A stretch of 64,000 nt of DNA from an uncultured Actinomycetes bacterium. Its GTDB lineage: Bacteria; Actinomycetota; Actinomycetes; Nanopelagicales; Nanopelagicaceae. Positions 52,375 through 61,961 of this stretch are shown piece after piece. Numbering within the stretch: the first letter of the stretch is position 1; every line of letters begins with the position of its first letter. The translations under genes and the position numbers were made by a program. Where the stretch lies: the NCBI GenBank assembly GCA_903838295.1, contig CAILXX010000006.1, forward strand, positions 1 to 64,000. Direction: 5' to 3'. Below the pieces are notes generated by a model, which was not told the origin of the DNA, did no database searches, and worked only from the letters and a program-made list of their open reading frames with translations.

Positions 52375-53595
52375 ATGATTAATAAGCAGAGGCAGGTGAC
52401 CGCATTGGCGGTGACCTTCTGCCTACTAACGGCAGCCCCAGTTCTAGCTGCCACCCCCAAGCCAAAAGTGTCGGCACCCACCAAGGCACAGATTGCAGCA
52501 GCTCAGGCAGCAGAAAATGCAAAGGCAGCAGCAGCTGCAGCAGCATCAAATAAGTTAGCTTCTGCACAGAACGTATTAGAACAACTGACAACTACTGCGA
52601 ATCAGACACATGCACGATTAAAGAGTGCACAAGGTGCGTTGGCAGTTGCTGTGTCCCAAGCAAATTTGGCAACTGCTCATGCGGCGCTGACTCAAGGAGC
52701 TGTACAAGAAGCCAACCGAACAATTGGTCGAATGGCCAACAATGCTTACATTATGGGTGGTGGTTTCACGACCCTTAACAGCGTCCTGGAAGCAAATGGT
52801 CCGCAAGATTTGATCGATCGGTTAAGCACGCTGAACCAAGTAGGCGCATCCGACTCTGTAGCTCTATCTCGATATAAATCGGCTTTAGTTGTCGCAAAAG
52901 CCGCACAGGCAGCCGCGACGACGGCAAAGATTGCTCAAGCAAATGCGACCGCAAAAGTTGCGATTGCAAAAAGAGAAGCAGACGCTGCGCAATCTGCACA
53001 GGCAAGTGCGGTAGCAAAACTTAAGGCCGAGCAAGTTCTATTGATCGCCGAATTATCTAAGGCCCGTAACTTTAGAATTACCTTGCAACAACAATTGGCG
53101 ATGTCACAATTAGAAGAGGCAAATTCTAATACCGCTGCAAAAACTAGAGGCCAAGCAAAGATCTGGCCGGATCGAGGCTTTAAAGGACGATCAACAATTC
53201 GTTCGACAGATTTAATACGAACTGCGGCGGTTGCATTTGCACGCGCACAAGTACTTGCACGTAAACCGTATGTGTGGGGCGCGCAAGGTCCAAGAAGTTT
53301 TGACTGCTCCGGTTTGGTATATGCATCGTACAAAGCGGCTGGGCTGGGCTATCCCAACTGGTCTCGACTAAATGCTGCCCTATATTTTGTTGATACCCAG
53401 CGCGTCCCCCTTGCAAACCTTGTTCCAGGGGATTTGCTCTTTTATTCTTACGACGGGTCGGTACAGAATATTCACCACATCACCATCTACGCAGGTAATG
53501 GAATGATGTGGGAGGCCAACTCAACTCGTACCGGATTACTATTTTCTAGTATGTACAGCGTCTCAGGTTTGATGCCATCTGGCGGTCGGGTTTAG
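52375..53595 (+). CDS. secreted NlpC/P60 endopeptidase with coiled-coil N-domain
   Basis: The 406-residue product from ATG 52375 has a signal peptide (cleavage near VLAA), then an Ala-rich coiled coil (about 30-255) like RipA/RipC-type hydrolases. A C-terminal NlpC/P60 domain follows (about 280-406), with catalytic Cys in SFDCSGLVYASYKAAG and His in NIHHITIYAGN. It should cut D-Glu-mDAP bonds of peptidoglycan in cell division. The Shine-Dalgarno TTGGAGG fits this start. It leads directly into the tilS block. Confidence 0.88.
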   Translation: MINKQRQVTALAVTFCLLTAAPVLAATPKPKVSAPTKAQIAAAQAAENAKAAAAAAASNKLASAQNVLEQLTTTANQTHARLKSAQGALAVAVSQANLATAHAALTQGAVQEANRTIGRMANNAYIMGGGFTTLNSVLEANGPQDLIDRLSTLNQVGASDSVALSRYKSALVVAKAAQAAATTAKIAQANATAKVAIAKREADAAQSAQASAVAKLKAEQVLLIAELSKARNFRITLQQQLAMSQLEEANSNTAAKTRGQAKIWPDRGFKGRSTIRSTDLIRTAAVAFARAQVLARKPYVWGAQGPRSFDCSGLVYASYKAAGLGYPNWSRLNAALYFVDTQRVPLANLVPGDLLFYSYDGSVQNIHHITIYAGNGMMWEANSTRTGLLFSSMYSVSGLMPSGGRV

Positions 53596-53601
53596 GACGA
53601 T

Positions 53602-53607
53602 TAGGCT
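53602..53607 (+). promoter_or_regulatory. -10 element of a leaderless promoter (tilS)
   Basis: TAGGCT ends six bases before ATG 53614. An AGGGGC follows but is too close for normal Shine-Dalgarno spacing. Confidence 0.4.
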
Positions 53608-53613
53608 AGGGGC

Positions 53614-54564
53614 ATGAAGGCGACCCTGCAGATTCGACAAGCGGTACGTCCTTGGGTTGAATCTAGCGTTGCAAGAATTTTGATTGGCGTTTCTGGAGGA
53701 GCCGATTCGATGGCATTGGCTGCAGCCACCATTGCAGAATGTCGCAACACCGGAATAGAAGTGATTGCAATTATTGTAGATCACCAACTACAGGATGGCT
53801 CTTCCGCGGTAGCATCGAAAGCGCAAGAAACTTTATTGGCAATCGGCTGCAATAAAGTGAAGATCTATACGGTCAATGTAATTCTTATCGACGGTTTAGA
53901 GGCAAGTGCTCGAAGAGCGCGATATGAAGCATTTGAAAATGCAATTACAGAATTTAATCCAGATTATTTCTTCTTAGCCCACACTAAAAATGATCAAGCA
54001 GAGACCGTTCTCTTGGGGTTGGTGCGCGGTTCTGGTACACGATCATTGTCAGGAATTGCAGAAGTTCAAGATAAATATGTACGGCCACTTTTGGAGATAT
54101 CTCGTGAAACCACAGAAACTGTATGTAAAGAAAATGAGATCATTCCCTGGCAAGATCCGCATAATTTTGATACACAATATTTACGTGTTCGTATTCGAAG
54201 AGAGATTTTGCCAGATTTAGAGAAAAATATTGGACCAGGGATTATTGAAGGGTTGGCAAGGAGCGCACGTCTCTTACGCGAAGATGCTGATGCCTTGGAT
54301 CAAATCGCATCAGAGTTTCTGGCCCCCCTAGACCCGACCGACTTGCCCATCGATGCCCTAGAGCCCCTTCCCAAGGGGATCCGATCGAGGGTACTTCGAC
54401 TCGCTATTTTTGCCGTTGGAGCCCCTCCGGGCTCGCTGAGCGCCGAACATCTGGCCCCAGTTGAGGCGCTGATCACAGATTGGCACGGCCAAGGGGTGAT
54501 CTCGCTGCCCGGTGGTGTGAAGGTCGAACGAATTTCGGGCAGACTTTCGCTCTTGCACCGTTAA
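53614..54564 (+). CDS. tilS: tRNA(Ile)-lysidine synthase
   Basis: A 316-residue N-type PP-loop ATPase with SGGADSMALAAA (about 29-40), DHQLQDGS and the AHTKNDQAETVLLGLVRGSG motif. It modifies C34 of tRNA-Ile(CAU) to lysidine so that it reads AUA. It lacks the long C-terminal domain of E. coli TilS, like other actinobacterial versions. Its position before hpt and ftsH is conserved. Confidence 0.92.
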   Translation: MKATLQIRQAVRPWVESSVARILIGVSGGADSMALAAATIAECRNTGIEVIAIIVDHQLQDGSSAVASKAQETLLAIGCNKVKIYTVNVILIDGLEASARRARYEAFENAITEFNPDYFFLAHTKNDQAETVLLGLVRGSGTRSLSGIAEVQDKYVRPLLEISRETTETVCKENEIIPWQDPHNFDTQYLRVRIRREILPDLEKNIGPGIIEGLARSARLLREDADALDQIASEFLAPLDPTDLPIDALEPLPKGIRSRVLRLAIFAVGAPPGSLSAEHLAPVEALITDWHGQGVISLPGGVKVERISGRLSLLHR

Positions 54565-54604
54565 CGAATAATTTAACCAATAATTAACCAATAAAAGGAG
54601 CACC

Positions 54605-55156
54605 GTGGACCAGGCAACATCAAACGCTGACATTGACCGTGTAGTCGTTACTGCTCCAGAGATTCAGGCACGTATTGCAGAACTAGCCGTCCTGGTCGAG
54701 AAAGATTATGCAGATAAGAACTTGTTAGTGATTGGAATTCTTAAGGGCGCAGTTATGACTATGGCTGATTTTGTTCGTCAGCTCAACATTCACGTTGAGA
54801 TGGATTGGATGGCTGTAACGTCATACGGTTCGGGAACCAAGTCGAGTGGAGTTGTTCGAATCCTTAAAGATTTGGATCGAGATATCACGGGGAGAAATGT
54901 TTTGATAGTGGAAGATATCGTCGATACGGGTCTGACACTTTCTTGGCTTAAGTCCAACTTGCAGTCACGCGGGACCAATAGCGTTGAGATTTTAACAATG
55001 CTTCGCAAGCCCGAAGCGGCAAAAGTAGATGTCCAAGTCAAATATGTTGGATTCGATATCCCTAATGAGTTCGTAGTGGGATATGGATTGGATTACAACG
55101 AAAAATATCGCAACCTTGATTACATTGGAATTCTCGCTAAGCATATTTACTCCTGA
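54605..55156 (+). CDS. hpt: hypoxanthine phosphoribosyltransferase
   Basis: A 183-residue type I phosphoribosyltransferase with PRPP-binding VLIVEDIVDTGLTL (about 100-113), the SYGSGTKSSG flexible loop and ILKGAVMTMADF. It salvages hypoxanthine and guanine to IMP and GMP, complementing GuaB1 elsewhere in the window. The start is GTG 54605 with Shine-Dalgarno AAAGGAG. Confidence 0.93.
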   Translation: MDQATSNADIDRVVVTAPEIQARIAELAVLVEKDYADKNLLVIGILKGAVMTMADFVRQLNIHVEMDWMAVTSYGSGTKSSGVVRILKDLDRDITGRNVLIVEDIVDTGLTLSWLKSNLQSRGTNSVEILTMLRKPEAAKVDVQVKYVGFDIPNEFVVGYGLDYNEKYRNLDYIGILAKHIYS

Positions 55157-55216
55157 ACAACCCCGAACTTTTTCCATGTCCAACCTACAAATCTAACGAG
55201 AAGATAGAGAAGAGAA

Positions 55217-57244
55217 ATGGCTGACAAGAAGATCAACATTCCGCGAAAGAATGTTCGCAAGTTGCTTCGTGGTCCACTTTTCTGGATCGTTCTTGCCCTG
55301 GTCCTGGTAGTTGCAGTTGGACGAATCTCTGGTAGCGGGGCAACCTATACAACTGTTGATACATCAACAGTGCTCGCAGAAATTTCGCAGGATAAAGTTG
55401 AGTCGGCGCTTCTGATTGATAAAGATCAGAAGATTCAAGTCGTACTGAAATCAGGTTCGTCTTATAACGGCTCGACTCATCTAGAAGCTGCATATGTTGC
55501 GAATCAGGAACCCCAAATCACCGAACTCTTGACCAGCAATCCGCCGTCAAAGTCTTGGAACGTCAAGGTCCCCACAACCTCTGTTTTAGCCTCACTTTTC
55601 TTTAGTCTTGCACCAATTTTGCTTATTGGATTCTTGTTGCTCTTTTTCATGAGCAAAGCACAGGGTGGTAACCGCATATTCTCATTTGGTCGGTCTAAAG
55701 CAAAGATGCAGAGTAAAGAGAGCCCCAAGAGCACCTTTGCTGATGTTGCCGGAGCCGATGAAGCAGTCGCCGAACTCCAAGAAATTAAGGACTTTTTAGC
55801 CGAACCTAAGAAGTACCAAGATATTGGAGCGAAGATTCCAAAAGGCGTCTTGCTTTATGGACCTCCGGGAACTGGTAAAACTTTGTTAGCTAGGGCGGTT
55901 GCTGGTGAAGCAAACGTACCTTTCTATTCAATATCAGGATCGGAATTCGTAGAGATGTTCGTGGGTGTTGGAGCATCACGAGTGCGTGATCTCTTTGCGC
56001 AGGCTAAAGAAAATGCGCCAGCAATTATCTTTGTCGATGAAATCGATGCAGTTGGTCGCCAACGTGGTGCCGGACTTGGTGGCGGACACGACGAACGTGA
56101 ACAGACGCTTAACCAATTACTTGTTGAGATGGATGGCTTTGAAGCAAACGGTCAAGTTATTTTGATTGCTGCCACCAATAGACCAGATGTTTTAGACCCA
56201 GCTCTGCTGCGCCCGGGACGTTTTGATCGACAGATTCCGGTGGATCGGCCGGATCTTCTTGGTCGCAAAGCGATTTTGGAAGTTCATGCTAAAGGCAAGC
56301 CAATGGCAAAGACGGTTGATTTAGGATCTTTTGCCAAGCGCACTCCCGGTTTTACTGGCGCTGATCTTGCAAATGTGTTGAACGAAGCAGCGCTTCTGAC
56401 AGCACGCGAAAATTCAAAGGTGATTACAACTATGGCGTTGGATGAGGCCATTGATCGAGTTATGGCAGGGCCTCAACGAAAGACTCGATTAATGACCGAA
56501 GAAGAACGTCGAATCACGGCATATCACGAAGGCGGACACGCACTTGTTGCGCACGCGTTGCCACATACTGATCCTGTTCATAAAATCACGATTATGCCAC
56601 GCGGGCGTGCACTTGGTTACACCATGGTCCTGCCTGATGAAGATCGCTATGCAACTACACGTAATCAGATGCTCGATCTATTGGCTTATTCGCTGGGCGG
56701 GCGCGCAGCAGAAGAGTTGATTTTCCATGATCCAACCACTGGTGCTTCGAACGACATTGAAAAAGCAACTAACTTGGCTCGCGCGATGGTTACTCAATAT
56801 GGAATGACCGAAAAAATTGGGGCGATCAAATTAGGAACTTCCGACTCCGAACCGTTCTTAGGCCGTGACTATGGCCATCAACGTGATTACTCTGAATCTG
56901 TTGCCGGAATTGTGGATTCCGAAATTCATAGTTTGATTGAAAACGCACATCAAGAGGCTTTTAATGTTCTTGTTGAGAACCGAGAAATATTAGATCTATT
57001 GGTTATTGAATTACTTGAACGAGAAACTCTGCTCAAGGAAGATATCGAACGAATCTTCTCGAAGGTGAAGATGGTCCAGCCCCGTCCAGCCTGGACAGGT
57101 TCGCCAACGCGAACTCCTTCAAATAAACCACCGGTCGCACTTGCACCAGCAAAGCCACAGGTGGATCCCGAAGCAGTAGCAACTAAGTCTCTTCGCAAGC
57201 CACGCAAAAAGGTAGCTTCACCAGATAACAGTGAGCAAGTATAA
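55217..57244 (+). CDS. ftsH: ATP-dependent zinc metalloprotease FtsH
   Basis: A 675-residue membrane AAA protease. It has two N-terminal spans (about 17-34 and 115-138) around a small extracytoplasmic domain. The AAA domain has Walker A GPPGTGKT (about 214) and Walker [12 protein letters not shown]. The zinc site is HEGGH (437-441). The C-terminal tail is Pro/Lys-rich. It degrades misassembled membrane proteins and short-lived regulators. It is followed after two bases by folE, starting the folate run. Confidence 0.96.
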   Translation: MADKKINIPRKNVRKLLRGPLFWIVLALVLVVAVGRISGSGATYTTVDTSTVLAEISQDKVESALLIDKDQKIQVVLKSGSSYNGSTHLEAAYVANQEPQITELLTSNPPSKSWNVKVPTTSVLASLFFSLAPILLIGFLLLFFMSKAQGGNRIFSFGRSKAKMQSKESPKSTFADVAGADEAVAELQEIKDFLAEPKKYQDIGAKIPKGVLLYGPPGTGKTLLARAVAGEANVPFYSISGSEFVEMFVGVGASRVRDLFAQAKENAPAIIFVDEIDAVGRQRGAGLGGGHDEREQTLNQLLVEMDGFEANGQVILIAATNRPDVLDPALLRPGRFDRQIPVDRPDLLGRKAILEVHAKGKPMAKTVDLGSFAKRTPGFTGADLANVLNEAALLTARENSKVITTMALDEAIDRVMAGPQRKTRLMTEEERRITAYHEGGHALVAHALPHTDPVHKITIMPRGRALGYTMVLPDEDRYATTRNQMLDLLAYSLGGRAAEELIFHDPTTGASNDIEKATNLARAMVTQYGMTEKIGAIKLGTSDSEPFLGRDYGHQRDYSESVAGIVDSEIHSLIENAHQEAFNVLVENREILDLLVIELLERETLLKEDIERIFSKVKMVQPRPAWTGSPTRTPSNKPPVALAPAKPQVDPEAVATKSLRKPRKKVASPDNSEQV

Positions 57245-57246
57245 AA

Positions 57247-57873
57247 ATGACTAACGACATCAGTTCGGTATCGATGGGTCCGCATGATGGACGTGCCCGC
57301 GCTGAATTTGATCAGGAGCGAGCAGAACGTGCTGTGAAAGAATTGTTGCTTGCTATTGGTGAAGATCCAGATCGTGATGGATTGCGTGATACACCTGCAC
57401 GGGTAGCTCGCGCCTACCGAGAGAATTTCGAAGGATTATGGCAACAACCAGAAGATGTTCTTACTACGACCTTTGATATCGGCCATAAAGAGCTAATTAT
57501 TGTGAGAGATATCGAGGTTTTCTCGCACTGCGAACATCATTTGACTCCATTTCATGGATTTGCGCATATTGGTTATATTCCTGGGGAATCTGGTCGGATC
57601 ACCGGAATTTCGAAATTGGCACGCCTCGTTGATATGTATGCCAGGCGACCTCAGGTTCAGGAGCGGCTGACAACTCAGATCGCTGATGCGATAGTAGAAA
57701 TTTTGAAACCCGCCGGTGTCATTGTCATTATCGATTGCGAACATTTATGTATGTCGATGCGTGGCGTTCGCAAATCACAGGCTCGCACCACGACTTCTGC
57801 GGTTCGTGGCCAGCTCCGAACACCAGCGACTCGTGCGGAAGCGATGGCGTTGATTACATCTTCGGATAGATAA
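57247..57873 (+). CDS. folE: GTP cyclohydrolase I
   Basis: A 208-residue enzyme with zinc ligands in [12 protein letters not shown] (Cys, His) and [10 protein letters not shown] (Cys), plus [26 protein letters not shown]-type core residues. It converts GTP to 7,8-dihydroneopterin triphosphate, the first committed step of tetrahydrofolate synthesis. It shares one base with folP (TAATG). Confidence 0.95.
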   Translation: MTNDISSVSMGPHDGRARAEFDQERAERAVKELLLAIGEDPDRDGLRDTPARVARAYRENFEGLWQQPEDVLTTTFDIGHKELIIVRDIEVFSHCEHHLTPFHGFAHIGYIPGESGRITGISKLARLVDMYARRPQVQERLTTQIADAIVEILKPAGVIVIIDCEHLCMSMRGVRKSQARTTTSAVRGQLRTPATRAEAMALITSSDR

Positions 57874-58679
57874 TGAAACTGACTAATCCCACGCTAGTTA
57901 TGGGCATCTTGAACGTCACACCAGATTCATTTGCAGATGGTGGGCGACACTTTGATTTTGATGCTGCGATTACGCGAGCGAAAGTGATGATTGCAGAAGG
58001 CGTTGACATTATTGATGTGGGCGGTGAATCGACCCGCCCGGGATCTGAACGAGTCTCAGTGGAAGATGAACGCGACCGGACAATTCCCGTAATCACCGAA
58101 TTGCAACCACTTGGCGTGAGCATCAGTATAGATACAACCAGGGCAGAGATCGCTCGAGCAGCGATTGCTGCGGGAGCAACTATGGTTAATGATGTTAGCG
58201 GCGGATTGGCAGATCCAGCGATGGCTAAGTTGATTGCAGCAAATCCTTTGGTTCAATATGTGGTGATGCACTGGCGCGGAGAGTCTGTCGATATGCAAAG
58301 TCGAGCTGTGTATACAGATGTAGTGAAAGAAGTAAAAGAAGAACTTGATCAACGGGTCACCGCACTTTTGGCTGCTGGAGTATCTCCAGAACAAATAATT
58401 TTGGATCCTGGAATTGGCTTTGCAAAAAATGGCAAACACAATTGGGAATTGCTGCGTAATATTGATCGACTGCAGCTATTGGGATACCCGTTATTAGTCG
58501 GCGTCTCTCGTAAGCGCTTTTTAGGGGATTTGCTAGATGCATCTAATCCGGACGACCGCGAATCTGCCACCCTGGCTATCACCACCGAACTAGCCCGCCA
58601 AGGTGTTTGGGGCGTAAGGACACATAGTGTTAAACCACACGTTGACGCAATCAAAGTAGTTATGGAGCTAAATTCATGA
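57873..58679 (+). CDS. folP: dihydropteroate synthase
   Basis: A 268-residue TIM-barrel enzyme with MGILNVTPDSFADGG (about 10-24), GGESTRPGSE and a conserved DPGIGFAKNGKHNWELL segment. It joins p-aminobenzoate to 6-hydroxymethyl-dihydropterin diphosphate and is the sulfonamide target. It overlaps folE by one base and folB by four, so the folate genes are translationally coupled. Confidence 0.95.
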   Translation: MKLTNPTLVMGILNVTPDSFADGGRHFDFDAAITRAKVMIAEGVDIIDVGGESTRPGSERVSVEDERDRTIPVITELQPLGVSISIDTTRAEIARAAIAAGATMVNDVSGGLADPAMAKLIAANPLVQYVVMHWRGESVDMQSRAVYTDVVKEVKEELDQRVTALLAAGVSPEQIILDPGIGFAKNGKHNWELLRNIDRLQLLGYPLLVGVSRKRFLGDLLDASNPDDRESATLAITTELARQGVWGVRTHSVKPHVDAIKVVMELNS

Positions 58680-59035
58680 GTGATCACATAATTATTAATG
58701 GCATAGGTGGTTTTGGGTATCACGGAGTCTTTGATCATGAGCGGAAGAATGGTCAGAATTTTTCTATTGACTTAGATATTGAATTGAAAAACAAAAAAGC
58801 TGGCAAAAGTGATTCAATTGATGATGCAGTGGATTATTCAAAGGTAATCAATCTTGCCCACAAGATTCTAGTTGGCGAGCCAGTAAATTTGATCGAGCGA
58901 GTTGCAGAGTTGATTGCGAAAGCAATCCTTGCGGAATTCCCCGCAAAATCTGTCGAAGTAGTGGTTCATAAGGCAAATGCCCCGGTGGGATTACCCGTGA
59001 GTGATATTGCAGTACGGATTAAGCGTTCACGGTGA
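58676..59035 (+). CDS. folB: dihydroneopterin aldolase
   Basis: A 119-residue tunnelling-fold aldolase with the N-terminal FGYHGVFDHERKNGQNFSID (catalytic Glu in DHE; conserved G-x-x-x-E-R-x-x-G-Q), DYSKVI and the C-terminal KANAPVGLPVSDIAV with the active Lys. It makes 6-hydroxymethyl-dihydropterin. Starts and stops overlap folP (ATGA) and folK (GTGA). Confidence 0.93.
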   Translation: MSDHIIINGIGGFGYHGVFDHERKNGQNFSIDLDIELKNKKAGKSDSIDDAVDYSKVINLAHKILVGEPVNLIERVAELIAKAILAEFPAKSVEVVVHKANAPVGLPVSDIAVRIKRSR

Positions 59036-59478
59036 AAGCAGTTATTGCCCTTGGTTCTAATTTGGGAGATCCACTCACAAACCTTGAAAATGCAATCGAA
59101 AGCCTTAAGGCAGAATTACATGTCTTATTAGTTTCTACTCTGATCCAAACCTCCCCTGTGGGTGGACCGGCTCAAGGGAATTACCTCAACGGCGTTGTAA
59201 TCGCAGAGTCAGAATTAGAGCCGATCGAGCTACTTAAAATTCTACAAAAGATCGAAGATGCTGCTGGCCGCACCCGTGAAGTCCGTTGGGGGCCACGTAC
59301 GTTGGATTTGGATTTGATTTCGTATGGTGACTACATGTTTACATCCGATGAACTTGTATTGCCCCACCCTAGAGCTCACGAGCGAGCCTTTGTCTTAGAA
59401 CCTTGGCTTGAGCTACAGCCAGATGGAGTGTTGGTTGGAGCCGGTCCGATCAAGGATTTATTGGCAAGAATCTCGTAG
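59032..59478 (+). CDS. folK: 6-hydroxymethyl-dihydropterin pyrophosphokinase
   Basis: A 148-residue kinase with ALGSNLGDPLTNLENAI, GPRTLDLDLISYG (metal-binding DLDL) and LPHPRAHERAFVLEPW. It supplies the diphosphate substrate for FolP. The start is GTG 59032, in a GTGA overlap with folB. A 45-base gap follows before panC. Confidence 0.94.
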   Translation: MKAVIALGSNLGDPLTNLENAIESLKAELHVLLVSTLIQTSPVGGPAQGNYLNGVVIAESELEPIELLKILQKIEDAAGRTREVRWGPRTLDLDLISYGDYMFTSDELVLPHPRAHERAFVLEPWLELQPDGVLVGAGPIKDLLARIS

Positions 59479-59523
59479 TAAACTTCTCTTGCACGCCCGG
59501 TACCCCGTTAGGACTGGAGCACT

Positions 59524-60351
59524 ATGCCAGAAGTAATTGCAGAAGATATCGCCTTCGTTCCAACGATGGGTGCGCTTCACGCTGGGCATTTGGCGCTTAT
59601 TCAACAGGCCAAAACGCTTTCAAAAAAAGTAGTAGTTTCGATATTTGTTAATCCACTCCAGTTCGAAAATCAGAAAGATTTGCAGAATTACCCAAGAGAT
59701 TTAGATGGCGATATCGAAAAGGCTATGACCGCCGGAGCAACCGAGGTGTGGGCGCCTACATACGAAGAAGTCTTCCCTGGGCATATTATGAAAATTAGTG
59801 CTGGTCCAGTTGGCGATATTTATGAAGGAGTTCATCGCCCCACCCACTTTGATGGGATGTTAACAGTAGTAAATCAATTATTTAAAAAAGTTAGACCAAA
59901 GTATGCAATTTTTGGCGAGAAAGATTTCCAACAATTATTTATTATTAAGCAATGGGTGAAAGATGCCCAGATTCCTGTGGAAATTGTTGCTGGAAAAACT
60001 GTGAGAGATTCTGATGGACTTGCGCTATCTTCACGAAATATTCGATTGACGGTGGAAGATCGGAAGGCGGCTCTTGTAATGTCCAGGGCGCTAGAACAAG
60101 GTTCTAAGGCCGATATGCTGCAGATGTTAGATAGCGAACCACGGTTTACGCTCGATTACGCAGAAATAATCGATAGCGAGACTTTTGAGATTGCCACGAG
60201 TGAGACAGATCTAGCTCGGGGAATCATTGCTGGGTGGATAAATGGCATCCGATTGCTAGACAATTCACTTATGTCACTTATGTCACTTATGCCACCGATA
60301 TCACCCATCTCAGAGATGGACATAGGGAACGACATAGGGAAGAAGGAATGA
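59524..60351 (+). CDS. panC: pantothenate synthetase with repeat-derived C-terminal tail
   Basis: A 275-residue enzyme with the nucleotide-binding VPTMGALHAGH (about 12-22), NPLQFE, FGEKDFQQL and LALSSRNIRL. It joins pantoate and beta-alanine. The N-terminus is short, with an in-frame TAG only 15 bases upstream of the ATG, so nothing is missing by misannotation. The last about 27 residues, after GIRLLDN, come from two tandem repeats (9-base and 12-base units) and are not part of the family. A Shine-Dalgarno (GGACTGGAG) precedes the start. Confidence 0.92.
   Translation: MPEVIAEDIAFVPTMGALHAGHLALIQQAKTLSKKVVVSIFVNPLQFENQKDLQNYPRDLDGDIEKAMTAGATEVWAPTYEEVFPGHIMKISAGPVGDIYEGVHRPTHFDGMLTVVNQLFKKVRPKYAIFGEKDFQQLFIIKQWVKDAQIPVEIVAGKTVRDSDGLALSSRNIRLTVEDRKAALVMSRALEQGSKADMLQMLDSEPRFTLDYAEIIDSETFEIATSETDLARGIIAGWINGIRLLDNSLMSLMSLMPPISPISEMDIGNDIGKKE
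60266..60342 (+). repeat. two in-frame tandem repeats at the 3' end of panC
   Basis: CACTTATGT occurs three times in tandem (60266-60292, the last unit with one change). Further on GACATAGGGAA plus one base occurs twice (60319-60342). Both unit lengths are multiples of three, so copy-number change would alter the PanC tail without frameshift. The second repeat also adjoins the ribosome binding site of nadB. Confidence 0.75.
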
Positions 60352-61961
60352 AACTCTTCGCCGGCAAACCCGGATGGACTGTGACCGCTGACGTTATTGT
60401 CATTGGTTCTGGGGTCGCTGGTTTAACGACGGCGCTCAATGCGCGAGCCGCGGATTTGTCAGTGTTACTGGTAACAAAGGCCAAGATCGATGAAGGTTCT
60501 ACAAAGTGGGCTCAAGGTGGAATCGCTGCAGCACTTGGACCCGGCGATACTCCAGACCAGCATAAAGAAGATACTTTGATAGCCGGAGCCGGACTATGTG
60601 ATTTGGATGCAGTAAACGTATTGGTGAAAGAAGGACCAGAAGCAGTTCGCAAGTTGATTGCTCGAGGCGCTGTATTTGATAAGGCCGAAACTGGCGAGAT
60701 TGCTCTAACCCGTGAAGGTGGTCATCACCGGAATCGAATTTTGCATGCAGGTGGAGATGCAACCGGTGCAGAAGTATCACGTGCCTTACTGGCAGCTGTG
60801 CAAAATGACTCTGGTATAGAAATCATCGAGCACGCCTTAGTAGTAGATGCACTTCAGACAGAAGATGGTCGAGTATGTGGCGTCACCTTGCATGTAATTG
60901 GTGCCGGATCCACAAATGGTGTCGGTCAAGCATTGGCGCGAGCAGTAGTAATTGCCACAGGAGGATTGGGTCAGGTTTATTCACAGACAACCAATCCATC
61001 TGTATCAACTGGCGATGGTGTAGCAATGGCATTGCGTGCAGGCGCAGCTGTTGCCGACGTTGAATTTATTCAATTTCATCCGACCGTACTGTGGCGCGAT
61101 ACTTCGCAAGCGGGACAGCAACCATTAATCAGTGAAGCGGTTCGGGGTGAAGGTGCAATTCTTCTCAACCACAAAGGTGAAAAATTTATGGCTGGAGTAC
61201 ATCCTCAAGCCGACCTTGCTCCTCGTGACATCGTGGCTAAAGAAATCTTTGGCCAGATGAAGGAAGCGCATGTTCCACACGTTTGGTTAGATACAACAGC
61301 AATGAAAGATTTCAAGGAGCGATTCCCAACAATTTTTGCATCCTGCATGTCTAATGGCATTGACCCCCAAAGACAGTTGATTCCAGTGGCTCCAGCCTCG
61401 CATTATGCCTCTGGCGGTGTCCTGGTGGATCTAAACGGTCAGAGCACGGTGGCCGGTCTGTATGTATGCGGGGAAAGTGCTTGCACGGGTGCACATGGCG
61501 CAAACCGATTAGCTTCAAATTCACTTCTTGAAGGTTTGGTCTTCGGAGCACGTATCTCTGAGCACATCGCTAAGCATCTTCCAGAACAAGGTGTTCCGCA
61601 GATCGATGAGACCGAAGAACGAGTATTAATAGATCCATCGATCAGAATCCCGCTACAGCTGGCTATGAGCGAGGGGGCAGGGGTAATGCGCTCGGAGAAA
61701 AGTCTTAAGGCAGCTCTGGCGACGTTACAACAACTAGGAACCCATCGAACCAAGACACCTGCCGTAGATGCTTGGGAAGTATCTAATCTTTACTTTTTAG
61801 CGACAGCGATTGTGCGTTCCGCCCTTGAACGCAAGGAATCTAGGGGATCGCATTGGCGGAGTGATTTCTTAGAGACAGATAAATTATGGGAACGAAGAAT
61901 TATTCAGCACCTAGACACGTCAGGTAACTGGACATCAAGCGAGCAAGAGGTGAACGTGTGA
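60348..61961 (+). CDS. nadB: L-aspartate oxidase
   Basis: A 537-residue flavoprotein with FAD-binding GSGVAGLTTALNA (about 18-30) and STKWAQGGIAAA. The succinate-dehydrogenase-like active-site segments are GGHHRNRILHAGGDATG, EFIQFHPT and REAVRGEGA-type residues (here SEAVRGEGAILLN). It oxidises aspartate to iminoaspartate for NAD synthesis. The start at ATG 60348 forms an ATGA overlap with panC and has GAAGAAGGA ahead. An upstream in-frame ATG would read through the panC repeats. nadA is not in the window. Confidence 0.93.
   Translation: MKLFAGKPGWTVTADVIVIGSGVAGLTTALNARAADLSVLLVTKAKIDEGSTKWAQGGIAAALGPGDTPDQHKEDTLIAGAGLCDLDAVNVLVKEGPEAVRKLIARGAVFDKAETGEIALTREGGHHRNRILHAGGDATGAEVSRALLAAVQNDSGIEIIEHALVVDALQTEDGRVCGVTLHVIGAGSTNGVGQALARAVVIATGGLGQVYSQTTNPSVSTGDGVAMALRAGAAVADVEFIQFHPTVLWRDTSQAGQQPLISEAVRGEGAILLNHKGEKFMAGVHPQADLAPRDIVAKEIFGQMKEAHVPHVWLDTTAMKDFKERFPTIFASCMSNGIDPQRQLIPVAPASHYASGGVLVDLNGQSTVAGLYVCGESACTGAHGANRLASNSLLEGLVFGARISEHIAKHLPEQGVPQIDETEERVLIDPSIRIPLQLAMSEGAGVMRSEKSLKAALATLQQLGTHRTKTPAVDAWEVSNLYFLATAIVRSALERKESRGSHWRSDFLETDKLWERRIIQHLDTSGNWTSSEQEVNV

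Noticed and set aside
60234-60347. NadB start at ATG 60234
   Set aside because: The extra 38 residues are the panC tandem repeats read out of frame. ATG 60348 has a ribosome site and an ATGA overlap.
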